Shown in pieces: positions 53,728-62,146 of a stretch of 64,000 nucleotides of DNA. Each line of letters begins with the position of its first letter. Position 1 is the first letter of the stretch. The stretch comes from Sebaldella termitidis ATCC 33386. GTDB taxonomy: Bacteria > Fusobacteriota > Fusobacteriia > Fusobacteriales > Leptotrichiaceae. The stretch covers positions 682,001 to 746,000 of the forward strand of contig NC_013517.1 of NCBI RefSeq assembly GCF_000024405.1, read 5' to 3'. The translations under genes and the position numbers were made by a program. The notes beneath the pieces are model-generated. The model did not search any database, was not told where the DNA came from, and saw only the letters and a list, made by a program, of their open reading frames with translations.

Positions 53728-53752
53728 ATTACAGATAATAATTGTCTGTAAT
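53728..53752. promoter_or_regulatory. Rrf2-type palindromic operator
   Basis: ATTACAGA and TCTGTAAT form perfect 8-bp arms around a 9-bp centre, over the likely transcription start of the Rrf2 gene. Confidence 0.65.
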
Positions 53753-53765
53753 TGGGAGTGGTAAT

Positions 53766-54260
53766 ATGCATTACAGTGTAGGTGTGGAATATGCGCTGCA
53801 TTGTCTGATTTATCTGGCAACGCCGTCTGTTAAGCCGGTACTGACAGTAAAAGAGCTGGCTGAATTTCAGGGTATATCAGAAACATATCTGTCTAAGATT
53901 TTTACTAAGCTTTCTAAAAACGGCATAGTAAAAGCAACACCGGGAGTTACCGGAGGTTATCAGCTGAAACAGGATCCTTCTGTTGTAACATTCTGGGATG
54001 TGGTTCAGGCGGTGGAGGGAGAAAAACAGATATTCCGCTGTAAAAATATAATAGGGACATGTGCTCTGCATGATAAAAAAACTGAAGCAGAAGAATGTCC
54101 GGGTAAGGTAGACTGCCTTATAAATGATGTAATGCTTGATGCAGAAAAGCAGATGGAATTATATCTGAAAGAAAAAAATCTGAAATGGCTTACGGAAAAG
54201 CTTGAAAAAAAGCTTACAAAAGAATATCAGGATTTAACTGCGGATTGGTTTAACGGTTAG
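53766..54260 (+). CDS. Rrf2-family regulator with Cys cluster motif
   Basis: 164 residues. The winged helix has VKELAEFQGISETYLSKIFTKLSKNGIVKATPGVTGGYQL, the Rrf2 signature. Cysteines at CKNIIGTC, ECPGKVDC could hold an Fe-S cluster, as in IscR or NsrR, whereas CymR lacks one. It is divergent from tcyP, so cysteine/cystine control is likely. ATG 53766 follows GGGAGTGG. Confidence 0.9.
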   Translation: MHYSVGVEYALHCLIYLATPSVKPVLTVKELAEFQGISETYLSKIFTKLSKNGIVKATPGVTGGYQLKQDPSVVTFWDVVQAVEGEKQIFRCKNIIGTCALHDKKTEAEECPGKVDCLINDVMLDAEKQMELYLKEKNLKWLTEKLEKKLTKEYQDLTADWFNG

Positions 54261-54389
54261 TATAGTATTTGATTAGTATATGAAATGCTATACTTTTTAA
54301 TGATTTTCATTCTTAAAATGTAAATCTTATTTTTTTGAAAACAATTACGGATAAAAGTTATCGATAATAGAAAATAAGGAGGAATAAAT

Positions 54390-54764
54390 ATGTTTAATGA
54401 AAAATTCAATGAGGTACTTACTAAAGAAGGTGTAGTTTCTATTACATCATGGTCAGCAGAAAATGTTCATGTGGTGAATACATGGAACAGTTATCTGGTG
54501 AAGAGCGGTGAAAATAAACTGCTTATTCCTGCTGCAGGTATGAGAAAAACACAGAAAAATGTAGAAGCTAACAGCAGAGTAATATTAACACTGGGAAGTA
54601 AAGAGGTTATGGGCTATAAAGATTATCAGGGAACAGGATTTGTTATAGAAGGGACAGCAAAGTATCTTACTTCGGGAGAAGAATTTGATATGATGAAAGA
54701 AAAGTTTCCATTTCTAAGCAGAGTACTTGAAATAACTGTTGAAAGTTTGAAACAGACAATTTAA
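54390..54764 (+). CDS. Pyridoxamine-5'-phosphate-oxidase-fold FMN-binding protein
   Basis: 124 residues of the split-barrel flavin family. The pattern LTKEGVVSITSWS, NSYLVKSGENKLLIPAAGMRKTQKNVEAN and GTGFVIEGTAKYL fits small FMN-binding oxidoreductases. The substrate is unknown. AAGGAGG precedes the ATG. It may be co-regulated with the Rrf2 gene, 129 bp upstream. Confidence 0.88.
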   Translation: MFNEKFNEVLTKEGVVSITSWSAENVHVVNTWNSYLVKSGENKLLIPAAGMRKTQKNVEANSRVILTLGSKEVMGYKDYQGTGFVIEGTAKYLTSGEEFDMMKEKFPFLSRVLEITVESLKQTI

Positions 54765-54841
54765 TTTATTTTTATATATTTCGTCTGAAATATAGAGTGT
54801 TTTTTGTGGAAAATCATATGAAAATAAAATAGTGTTTAAAT

Positions 54842-54873
54842 CCTGATATCATTTAAATATATCAGGTTTTTTT
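54842..54873 (+). terminator. Rho-independent terminator
   Basis: CCTGATAT pairs with ATATCAGG, followed by seven T. Confidence 0.85.
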
Positions 54874-54958
54874 AAATTGTAATTTATGAATTGACAAGCA
54901 TTATACTATATGGTATATTTAAAAATAATTTAATCAAACTATCGGGGGTTAGTGGGAA

Positions 54959-55420
54959 ATGAGATTATATAAAAGTACAAGGCTGTGTCTGGAAAATAAG
55001 TCAAAAGAATTTGAAAAAGTAGGGTGGTATTCTCATGAGAAAGAATACAATAATTCTGCTGTCAGCAGATATTATTATTCAATGTTTATAAGGGTTTCTT
55101 ATATTTATAAAGGGATTATGGGATATACAGACACTGGTTTGAATTCTCATCAGAGAGTATTAAGCCAGCTAAAAAAAATGATTGAAGGTTTTATTCTTGA
55201 AAAACAATATTTAGAATCAGGCACCGGGAAAAAAATCAGTGAGCTGTTTATAAGGCTGGAGTTATGCTGTAATTATAGAAATATTGCAGATTATAAAGAT
55301 ATTGAATTAACAAAAAATAATGTTAATTATTTAAAAAAGACTCTTTGGATGTTTAATAGTCTGTATGAAATAATCTTAGAAATTTGTGGAATTGTAAAAA
55401 AAGAAAGGGAGGATGTATAA
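54959..55420 (+). CDS. HEPN-domain protein
   Basis: 153 residues, all helical. The segment NNSAVSRYYYSMF matches the first HEPN helix pattern, and the late RNIADY segment corresponds to the place of the Rx4-6H nuclease motif, though the His is Tyr here. HEPN proteins of this size are often toxins or RNases of toxin-antitoxin pairs, or C-di-nucleotide-linked factors. TAATG overlap with the next gene shows tight coupling. GGGGGTTAGTGGGA lies upstream. Confidence 0.7.
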   Translation: MRLYKSTRLCLENKSKEFEKVGWYSHEKEYNNSAVSRYYYSMFIRVSYIYKGIMGYTDTGLNSHQRVLSQLKKMIEGFILEKQYLESGTGKKISELFIRLELCCNYRNIADYKDIELTKNNVNYLKKTLWMFNSLYEIILEICGIVKKEREDV

Positions 55421-55794
55421 TGGGGAAAAAATTAATAAAAGCAGCAGAATCTGCTGTTTTTGAACTTCAAAGCAGATATGAGGGGTTGAAAATCCTTTTA
55501 TATAATAATTTAGAAAGAAATCAGTATGAGATAATCGTAGATGTGGAAAAATACGGTCTTGATGATGCATTTGTGAGTGACTTAGCAAGAACTGTCCGTG
55601 AAAAAACGAATCCTGAAGGTTTTGGGATTTATACTTATTTTGTTAATGATTTTGATGAAAAGAAGAGAGCGCAGGAAAATATGAAAATACAGGGGAAGAT
55701 ATGTACCTTTTTTCGCCCGATTACTGCTGCAATGTCAGAATTTAGATTGAAGTATCTAATACGAAAACATAGAAAGAAACTAGAAAAATACTGA
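55420..55794 (+). CDS. Small partner protein of the HEPN gene
   Basis: 124 residues, with mixed alpha/beta pattern (KILLYNNLERNQYEIIVDVEKYGLDDAF) and a basic C-terminus (RLKYLIRKHRKKLEKY). ATG 55420 shares its A with the HEPN stop; AAAGGGAGG lies 7 bases upstream. No nucleotidyltransferase (MNT) motif is seen, so it is not the usual HEPN partner. A short conserved-looking core and coupling suggest an antitoxin-like or modulator role, which is inference. Confidence 0.65.
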   Translation: MGKKLIKAAESAVFELQSRYEGLKILLYNNLERNQYEIIVDVEKYGLDDAFVSDLARTVREKTNPEGFGIYTYFVNDFDEKKRAQENMKIQGKICTFFRPITAAMSEFRLKYLIRKHRKKLEKY

Positions 55795-55950
55795 TTATTT
55801 GAATAACTGAATAAAAATCAGAAGTCATATTGGCAGGTGTAATGTAAGAAATATATAAAATATCAATTTCCTTTTATACAGGGATTGTGATAAAATATAT
55901 ATAAATGCAATGTGAAAATAATACAGATAAAGGGAAAAGGTGCCGTAAAT

Positions 55951-56928
55951 ATGAAAAGACAGATTTTAATTTTATTAGTTTTATTTACTTCAATTATTTT
56001 AGGAGACGGAATGGTAAAGCCGCAGGCGTTAAAATACGGGGATACTATCGGTATAATTGCCCCGGCGAATTATTCAGGTGCTTCTGCCGATACAATGGTA
56101 AAAGATCTTGAGGCAAGAGGCTTTAAAGTCGTACTCGGGGATTCTTTCTATTCAAAATGGTATAATTTTGGCGGTTCTGATGAAATAAGAGCAAAAGATA
56201 TAAACAACATGTTTAAAAATAAAGAAGTAAAAGCCATATTTTGTGTACGCGGCGGATACGGAAGCATACGTCTTCTGGATTTGATAGATTTCGATACAAT
56301 AAGAAAAAATCCTAAAATATTCGTGGGCTACAGTGATATTACCACTTTACTTATGGCAATAAGCCAGAAAACCGGACTTGTGACATTTCATGGTCCGATG
56401 AGTTCTAATTATACGAATTTTGATGATATAACAAGAATTTCTTTTTTTGACACAATAATGACAGATAAGGATTCATATGTTCTGTCTGATTATTTGGGAG
56501 CCGATCTCAGAGTAATAAGCAGCGGGAAAGCAGAAGGAGAAATAGTAGGCGGTAATCTTTCGCTGATAGTAGCTTCTCTCGGGACAAAATATGAAATAGA
56601 CACAAAAGGGAAAATTTTATTTATTGAAGAAGTAGGGGAATATACCTACAGAGTAGACAGAATGTTTCAGCAGCTAAAGCTCGCAGGAAAATTTGATGAT
56701 GCAAGCGGAATAATACTGGGAAGTTTTACTAAGGCTAATCAGGAGGCACCGGAAGATATGCCGCTTCAGGAAGTGTTTTATGACAGCTTCGGCAGTTTGA
56801 AAAAGCCTGTAGTGAGTAATTTCAGTTCGGGACATATGAGACCGTTTATTACTGTGCCAATCGGAGCAAAGGCTAAAATGAATACAGATACAGGGAAAAT
56901 AGAGATAGTAGGGGGAACTGTAAAATAA
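55951..56928 (+). CDS. LD-carboxypeptidase (peptidase S66)
   Basis: 325 residues with an N-terminal signal-like hydrophobic segment (ILILLVLFTSIIL). IAPAN opens the fold; CVRGGYGS holds the nucleophile Ser, IEEVGEYTYRVDRM the Glu, and SSGHM the His of the triad. It trims D-Ala from tetrapeptide stems during cell-wall recycling. The secretion signal suggests a periplasmic enzyme. Start ATG 55951 follows AAAAGG; the earlier ATG at 55912 has no site. Confidence 0.92.
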   Translation: MKRQILILLVLFTSIILGDGMVKPQALKYGDTIGIIAPANYSGASADTMVKDLEARGFKVVLGDSFYSKWYNFGGSDEIRAKDINNMFKNKEVKAIFCVRGGYGSIRLLDLIDFDTIRKNPKIFVGYSDITTLLMAISQKTGLVTFHGPMSSNYTNFDDITRISFFDTIMTDKDSYVLSDYLGADLRVISSGKAEGEIVGGNLSLIVASLGTKYEIDTKGKILFIEEVGEYTYRVDRMFQQLKLAGKFDDASGIILGSFTKANQEAPEDMPLQEVFYDSFGSLKKPVVSNFSSGHMRPFITVPIGAKAKMNTDTGKIEIVGGTVK

Positions 56929-56933
56929 ACACT

Positions 56934-56976
56934 AAAAAAGCAGAGAAGTCATATTGAACCTTTTCTGCTTTTTTAG
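56934..56976 (+). terminator. Rho-independent terminator
   Basis: AAAAAAGCAGA pairs with TCTGCTTTTTT, with T-run included. Confidence 0.75.
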
Positions 56977-57074
56977 TAGAAGTTTTTAACTATTATCTGA
57001 TATATAGAAAATTGACTTAAATTAGTAAATAGTATAGAATTAATAAAGGATTTTATTTGAAGAAGGAGTTTATA

Positions 57075-57938
57075 ATGAAAAAAATAGTTGTTTTACTGGT
57101 ATTTTTATTTTCTTTTTGTGTTTTTTCAAAAGTATATGAATATGCAGTGATAAAAGATGCAAGAGGTTATACAGAAGTGATGGAGAACAGTAATACCGGT
57201 GCAAAAGTAAGGGCAAAATTAAAAAATAACACACTTGTCCGAATTGAGGAAATTAATGAGTCAAAAGGTCAATGGATAAAGATTTCTACAAGAACAGAAT
57301 ATATTGAAAATTCAAAATATACAGAAAATGCAGATGGCTATGTAATGAAGGATAAACTTTCATATGAATTCGGGCCTTTAATTTATGTAAGCTCAAGCAC
57401 AGAGTGTGATAATACCACACTGGCAAAATTAGTATTGAAAAATAAAATGGATTACGATGATTTTAGTGTTCTGGCTGATTATATACAAAATAATGCCAAT
57501 AATTATGAAAGAAATAAAAACAGCAGTTATTCCGTAAAAAGAGATTCTGAGGAAGAGTACATCTATATACTGAAAATTAATAACGGTCTGGAATTAAGAC
57601 TTACTGAAGATTATGATATTTATATAAGCGGACTGAAATATAAAAAAATAAACATCAATAATGAAAAAATTCCTGTATTAAGCGAATTTGTCCCGGATAC
57701 AAGTATTTCCGGGATTAACAGCATAAATATTTTTGAAGATAAAAATTATACAATTATAAATATTCCCATGGAAATAAAAGGTGATGGCTGCAGTATAGAA
57801 TCAGGGAATAAAATATTTATGTTTAAAGATAATAACCTGACTTTTACAGCTGATATGATTTATGAAAATATCAGCAGTGTAAGAGAATTTAGGAAATGGA
57901 TAAAGGTAAAGGAAGAAAGTATGACAGAGGAGAGGTAA
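57075..57938 (+). CDS. Exported SH3-like domain protein
   Basis: 287 residues from ATG 57075 (AAGGAG upstream). Signal peptide MKKIVVLLVFLFSFCVFS. Residues about 20-95 look like a bacterial SH3 domain: VIKDARGYTEVMENSNTGAKVRAKLKNNTLVRIEE and GQWIKISTR. The rest is less defined with beta-type repeats. A periplasmic cell-wall-binding role is possible. It is followed at 3 bp by the next gene. Confidence 0.7.
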   Translation: MKKIVVLLVFLFSFCVFSKVYEYAVIKDARGYTEVMENSNTGAKVRAKLKNNTLVRIEEINESKGQWIKISTRTEYIENSKYTENADGYVMKDKLSYEFGPLIYVSSSTECDNTTLAKLVLKNKMDYDDFSVLADYIQNNANNYERNKNSSYSVKRDSEEEYIYILKINNGLELRLTEDYDIYISGLKYKKININNEKIPVLSEFVPDTSISGINSINIFEDKNYTIINIPMEIKGDGCSIESGNKIFMFKDNNLTFTADMIYENISSVREFRKWIKVKEESMTEER

Positions 57939-57940
57939 AA

Positions 57941-58474
57941 ATGAAAATTCCGGTATATTTAAAAAATAATGTAAAAAATTATGAGGAAAAAGACTTTGCA
58001 ATAATGACGATTTGTTCGCAAACAGGAAATGACCTGCTTGAAGTATGGTATTACGGAGATTTTTTTATGGTCTCCGGCGAGGAGCGGAACTATATAGTAG
58101 GAACAGATTCTGCACCTGAAAAAATCGTAGCTAAAGATCCTGAAACAAATGAAGAAATTCTAATTTTTGACGGTACGGTGCACGGTTATGATAATATGTT
58201 TTGCGATGTATACACAGAAGAGCAGATTAATGACAGAGAATTAAAAAAACTTGATATTCCCGCATCGCAGCTTATTTTGGAATTAGGCTACAGTATTGAC
58301 TATGAAGATGAAAAAGACGATTATGATTTTGATGAAAACGGGGAAGTAATTTTGGTGAATGGAAATAAAATGTCATGGGATGATGTGGTTTTGAACGGCT
58401 TCGATTATCTGGCATTATCGTATATTGATAAAAATGGTAAAAAAATTCAATTTGTAGATTGTGAGCTGGCATAG
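57941..58474 (+). CDS. Unknown acidic protein (177 aa)
   Basis: 177 residues from ATG 57941 after GAGGAGAGG. Very acidic in the second half (DYEDEKDDYDFDENG), with several Trp/Tyr in the first. No signal peptide. It is likely translated together with the SH3-like gene, whose stop is 2 bases before it. Not recognised. Its pattern recalls immunity-type proteins only in charge. Confidence 0.65.
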   Translation: MKIPVYLKNNVKNYEEKDFAIMTICSQTGNDLLEVWYYGDFFMVSGEERNYIVGTDSAPEKIVAKDPETNEEILIFDGTVHGYDNMFCDVYTEEQINDRELKKLDIPASQLILELGYSIDYEDEKDDYDFDENGEVILVNGNKMSWDDVVLNGFDYLALSYIDKNGKKIQFVDCELA

Positions 58475-58521
58475 TAAAATTATGAAATGCTGTTCAGATA
58501 CTATTAGAATAAGGGTGTAAT

Positions 58522-58560
58522 AAATAACGGATCTGTACTGTTACAGATCCGTTATTTATT
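58522..58560. terminator. Bidirectional terminator
   Basis: A long stem AATAACGGATCTGTA/TACAGATCCGTTATT between convergent genes. Confidence 0.9.
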
Positions 58561-58580
58561 ATCTTTAGTATTCCGATAGT

Positions 58581-59321
58581 TTATTTATCAAATTTGAAGC
58601 CCTGTTTTAAAGCTGTCGGGTATACATCAGGGAAATAAACAGTTTTGTAGGCATTAGCAACAAAATTACTCCATGATTTTTCCTGTTCTCTTCCGATTTC
58701 GTCCAGATATTTCGCTATTTGTCTGTCGTAGTTATTTATTAACTCGGGAAGTCTGTCTTTATCATATTTTTCATCAAAACGAAATGTCTTGATATCCATT
58801 CTTGGTTTCTGTCTTGAATGATCCTTGGGATGACCGACAGCCAGACCGACCATAGGGAAAGTATACTCAGGAAGCTCAAGAAGGTCTATTACAGTCTCGG
58901 GATTTTTTCTTACTGCACCTATAGGAACTATTCCGAGACCAAGTGATTCAGCGGCAGTTATAGCAGTACCGAGAGCTATTCCTGCATCTACTGACGCTAC
59001 CATCATACCTTCCACACTTTCATGGATAATCTGTTCATATCCTGCATTTTTTACTCCAAGGCTTGTTTTATATAAATCAGCAATAAAAATTAAGAATACC
59101 GGGGCCTGTGCTACCCAAGTCTGACCGCCTGTAAGCTCAGCCATTTTTTCTCTTGTGTTCTTGTCCTTTATGACAATTATGCTTATTCCCTGTCCGTTTA
59201 TGGAAGTAGGAGCATGCTGGGCGGCACTTATTACTGCACTTATCATTTCTTCAGATACTGGTTCATTTGTAAAGCTTCTTATGGATCTATGATTTTCCAT
59301 AATTTTTATAGTTTCTGTCAT
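58581..59321 (-). CDS. NfsA/FRP-type nitroreductase
   Basis: 246 residues of the nitroreductase fold, NfsA subgroup by length. HRSIRSFTNEPVSEEMISAVI, AAQHAPTSINGQGISIIV (FMN-binding) and SLGLGIVPIGAVRKNPE are present. It would reduce flavins, quinones or nitro compounds with NAD(P)H. AAAGGA precedes the ATG. Single gene with its own promoter. Confidence 0.92.
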   Translation of the reverse strand: MTETIKIMENHRSIRSFTNEPVSEEMISAVISAAQHAPTSINGQGISIIVIKDKNTREKMAELTGGQTWVAQAPVFLIFIADLYKTSLGVKNAGYEQIIHESVEGMMVASVDAGIALGTAITAAESLGLGIVPIGAVRKNPETVIDLLELPEYTFPMVGLAVGHPKDHSRQKPRMDIKTFRFDEKYDKDRLPELINNYDRQIAKYLDEIGREQEKSWSNFVANAYKTVYFPDVYPTALKQGFKFDK

Positions 59322-59351
59322 TTTATCACATCCTTTACGTGTATGTACAAA

Positions 59352-59380
59352 ATGATACTCTTTTTCACTAAAAATGTCAA
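59352..59380 (-). promoter_or_regulatory. Nitroreductase promoter
   Basis: Read leftwards: TTGACA (59380-59375), 17-bp spacer, TATCAT (59357-59352). Confidence 0.7.
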
Positions 59381-59418
59381 TTAATAAGAAAATTTTATTT
59401 TATATGTAAAGTATATTA

Positions 59419-59447
59419 TTGACAATTAATAAAAAATGGGGTATATA
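59419..59447 (+). promoter_or_regulatory. uxaA operon promoter
   Basis: Perfect TTGACA (59419-59424), 17-bp spacer, TATATA (59442-59447). Confidence 0.75.
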
Positions 59448-59459
59448 TTTAGTAATATA

Positions 59460-59480
59460 TTACAAAATATATTTTTGTAA
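59460..59480. promoter_or_regulatory. Palindromic operator at the uxaA promoter
   Basis: TTACAAAA and TTTTGTAA form perfect 8-bp arms around TATAT, starting 12 bp after the -10. A half-site copy (TTACAAATATATTT, 63637-63650) is before the gntR-type gene. Confidence 0.6.
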
Positions 59481-59507
59481 AAAATAGTCATAACGGAAGG
59501 TGAAGAC

Positions 59508-60998
59508 ATGAAAAAATATATTAAAATCAATAAGAATGATAATGTAGCAATAGTATTGGAGCCGATGAAAAAAGGAGAAATAATTACAGATGGGGATGAA
59601 GACACGATACTTGCAGAAGATATAGATAAGGGACATAAAACAGCTTTGACAGACATAAAAGAAGGGGAAAATATTATAAAATACGGAATGCCTATAGGAA
59701 AGGCAGTAAAAGATATCGCAGCCGGAGAATGGATTCATACACATAACGTAAAAACAAATCTTTCGGATCTGAATAATTATGAATATAATCCGAAGTTTCA
59801 GGAACACAGCATTAAGATTCCAGAAAAAAAGATCAATGCATACAGAAGAAAAAATGGTGAGATAGGTGTAAGAAATGAATTGTGGATTGTCCCCACTGTG
59901 GGCTGTGTAAACGGGATAGCGAAAATAGCAATAAATGAATTTCTAAAGGAAAACGACATATCCATGATTGACGGAATAAATATACTATCACATAATTACG
60001 GGTGTTCGCAGCTTGGTGATGATCATGAGAATACTAAAATAATACTGCAGGATGCTGTAAAGCATCCAAATGCAGGCGGTGTTCTGGTAATGGGACTAGG
60101 ATGTGAAAATAACCAGATAGATGTATTTATGGATACACTGGGGGATTATGACAGGGAGAGAGTGAGATTTCTGGCTGTTCAGCAGGTAAGCGACGAGATA
60201 GATGAAGCAAAGAAGCTTTTGAAAGAGCTTTTTGATATAATGAAAAATGACAAAAGGGAAGAAACAAGTATTGCCGAATTAAAAGTTGGGCTGGAATGCG
60301 GGGGATCGGACGGTTTTTCCGGAATAACAGCTAACCCTATGCTCGGGGAATTTTCCGATTACATGGCTAATTACGGCGGGACAACCCTTTTGACAGAGGT
60401 TCCGGAAATGTTCGGAGCGGAAACACTTTTGATGGAAAGATGTGAAAACAGGGAAATATTTGAAAAAACAGTAAATCTGATAAATGATTTTAAAGATTAT
60501 TTTATAAAGCATGACCAGGTAATATATGAAAATCCTTCACCAGGAAATAAAAAAGGCGGAATAACCACTCTTGAAGATAAATCTCTGGGATGTACACAAA
60601 AATCAGGAACTGCAAAAATAAGAGATGTTTTAAAATACGGGGAAAAAATAAAAAAGAACGGCCTGAATCTTCTTTCTGCACCGGGAAATGACCTTGTGGC
60701 AACTACGGCACTTGCAGCAGCAGGCTGTCATATGGTATTTTTTACTACTGGAAGAGGAACACCTTACGGAGGCTTCGTACCTACGGTAAAAATTTCCACT
60801 AATACAGAGCTGGCGGAGAATAAGCCTAAATGGATAGATTTTGATGCAGGAAAGCTGATAAGCCGTAACATGGAGATGGAGAAGCTTCTTGAAGAATTTA
60901 TAGATTATATAGTAAAAGTAGCAAATGGTGAAAAAACAAGAAATGAAATAAATGAATTTAAAGAACTGGCTATATTTAAGTCAGGCGTAACGTTGTAA
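59508..60998 (+). CDS. uxaA: Altronate dehydratase (UxaA)
   Basis: 496 residues. The N-terminal SAF domain (about 1-95) ends in WIHTHNVKT; the catalytic part has RNELWIVPTVGCVN, HNYGCSQLGDDHENT and GLECGGSDGFSGITANP. UxaA dehydrates D-altronate to KDG, which joins the KDG kinase/DgaF route. GGAAGGTG precedes the ATG. First gene of uxaA-ugpC-uxaC. Confidence 0.93.
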   Translation: MKKYIKINKNDNVAIVLEPMKKGEIITDGDEDTILAEDIDKGHKTALTDIKEGENIIKYGMPIGKAVKDIAAGEWIHTHNVKTNLSDLNNYEYNPKFQEHSIKIPEKKINAYRRKNGEIGVRNELWIVPTVGCVNGIAKIAINEFLKENDISMIDGINILSHNYGCSQLGDDHENTKIILQDAVKHPNAGGVLVMGLGCENNQIDVFMDTLGDYDRERVRFLAVQQVSDEIDEAKKLLKELFDIMKNDKREETSIAELKVGLECGGSDGFSGITANPMLGEFSDYMANYGGTTLLTEVPEMFGAETLLMERCENREIFEKTVNLINDFKDYFIKHDQVIYENPSPGNKKGGITTLEDKSLGCTQKSGTAKIRDVLKYGEKIKKNGLNLLSAPGNDLVATTALAAAGCHMVFFTTGRGTPYGGFVPTVKISTNTELAENKPKWIDFDAGKLISRNMEMEKLLEEFIDYIVKVANGEKTRNEINEFKELAIFKSGVTL

Positions 60999-61031
60999 TA
61001 TTATAAAAAAACGAATTATGGAGGAGGAAAT

Positions 61032-62126
61032 ATGGCAAAGGTAACATTAAAAGGAGTGGAGAAACAATATCCAAACGGATTTAAAGCAGTACACGGGATA
61101 AATCTTGATATTAAAGACGGGGAGTTTATGGTCTTTGTCGGTCCCTCGGGATGTGCTAAATCAACTACACTTAGAATGGTAGCAGGTCTTGAAGAGATCA
61201 CAGGAGGGGAAATATATATCGGTGATAAGCTCGTTAATGATGTAGCACCAAAAGACAGAGGAATAGCAATGGTTTTCCAGAACTATGCCCTTTATCCGCA
61301 TATGAGCGTTTATGATAATATGGCTTTTGGACTGAAGCTAAAGAAGACACCAAAAGCAGAAATAGACAAAAGAGTAAGGGATGCAGCCGAAAAGCTTGAA
61401 ATAACAGACCTGCTGGACAGAAAACCAAAGGATATGTCAGGAGGACAAAGACAAAGGGTAGCACTTGGAAGAGCAATAGTAAGAGAGCCGGAAGTATTCC
61501 TTTTTGACGAGCCTTTAAGTAATCTTGATGCAAAGCTGAGAGTATCCATGAGGGTAAGAATAAGCCAGCTTCATAAAGAGCTGGGGTCTACAATGATTTA
61601 TGTGACACATGATCAGGTGGAGGCAATGACAATGGGAGACAGAATATGTGTCTTAAGAGAAGGAAAGATCATGCAGGTGGATACGCCGTTAAATCTGTAT
61701 AACCATCCAGCGAATAAATTCGTAGCAGGCTTTATAGGATCACCGACAATGAATTTTTTGAATGGAGTAATAGAAGAAAAAGACGGGAAGCTGTTAATGA
61801 AGGTAAAGGGGACAGAGCTGGAATTTCCAGAGAGCATGAGAGAGAAGATAAAAGGACATACAGGAAAAGAGGTGTCATTCGGAATAAGACCGGAACATAT
61901 CTCACTGGGAAAAGAAGGAGAGCAGAATGCACTGAGAGGGAATATACTGGTAAAGGAACAGATGGGAAATGAAGAGATAGTGTATTTTGAGAGTGAGGGA
62001 AACCAGATAACGGCAAGACTGACGCTGAATCAGGAGGAAAGTCTGAGCCTGAAGGAGAGCGGAATATTTAAAATAGATATGGAAAAATGTCATTTATTTG
62101 ACAGAGATACTGAAGAAGCTATTTAA
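61032..62126 (+). CDS. Sugar ABC transporter ATP-binding protein (MsmK/UgpC/MalK type)
   Basis: 364 residues. Walker A is GPSGCAKST, where Ala replaces the usual Gly before Lys. The signature is MSGGQRQRVALGRA, Walker B FLFDEPLSN, and the H-loop YVTHDQVEA. The C-terminal TOBE/OB regulatory domain is present. No permease or binding protein is adjacent, so it probably serves several sugar importers. GGAGGAGG precedes the ATG. Confidence 0.93.
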   Translation: MAKVTLKGVEKQYPNGFKAVHGINLDIKDGEFMVFVGPSGCAKSTTLRMVAGLEEITGGEIYIGDKLVNDVAPKDRGIAMVFQNYALYPHMSVYDNMAFGLKLKKTPKAEIDKRVRDAAEKLEITDLLDRKPKDMSGGQRQRVALGRAIVREPEVFLFDEPLSNLDAKLRVSMRVRISQLHKELGSTMIYVTHDQVEAMTMGDRICVLREGKIMQVDTPLNLYNHPANKFVAGFIGSPTMNFLNGVIEEKDGKLLMKVKGTELEFPESMREKIKGHTGKEVSFGIRPEHISLGKEGEQNALRGNILVKEQMGNEEIVYFESEGNQITARLTLNQEESLSLKESGIFKIDMEKCHLFDRDTEEAI

Positions 62127-62146
62127 CGATTTTAGGAGGATAATAA

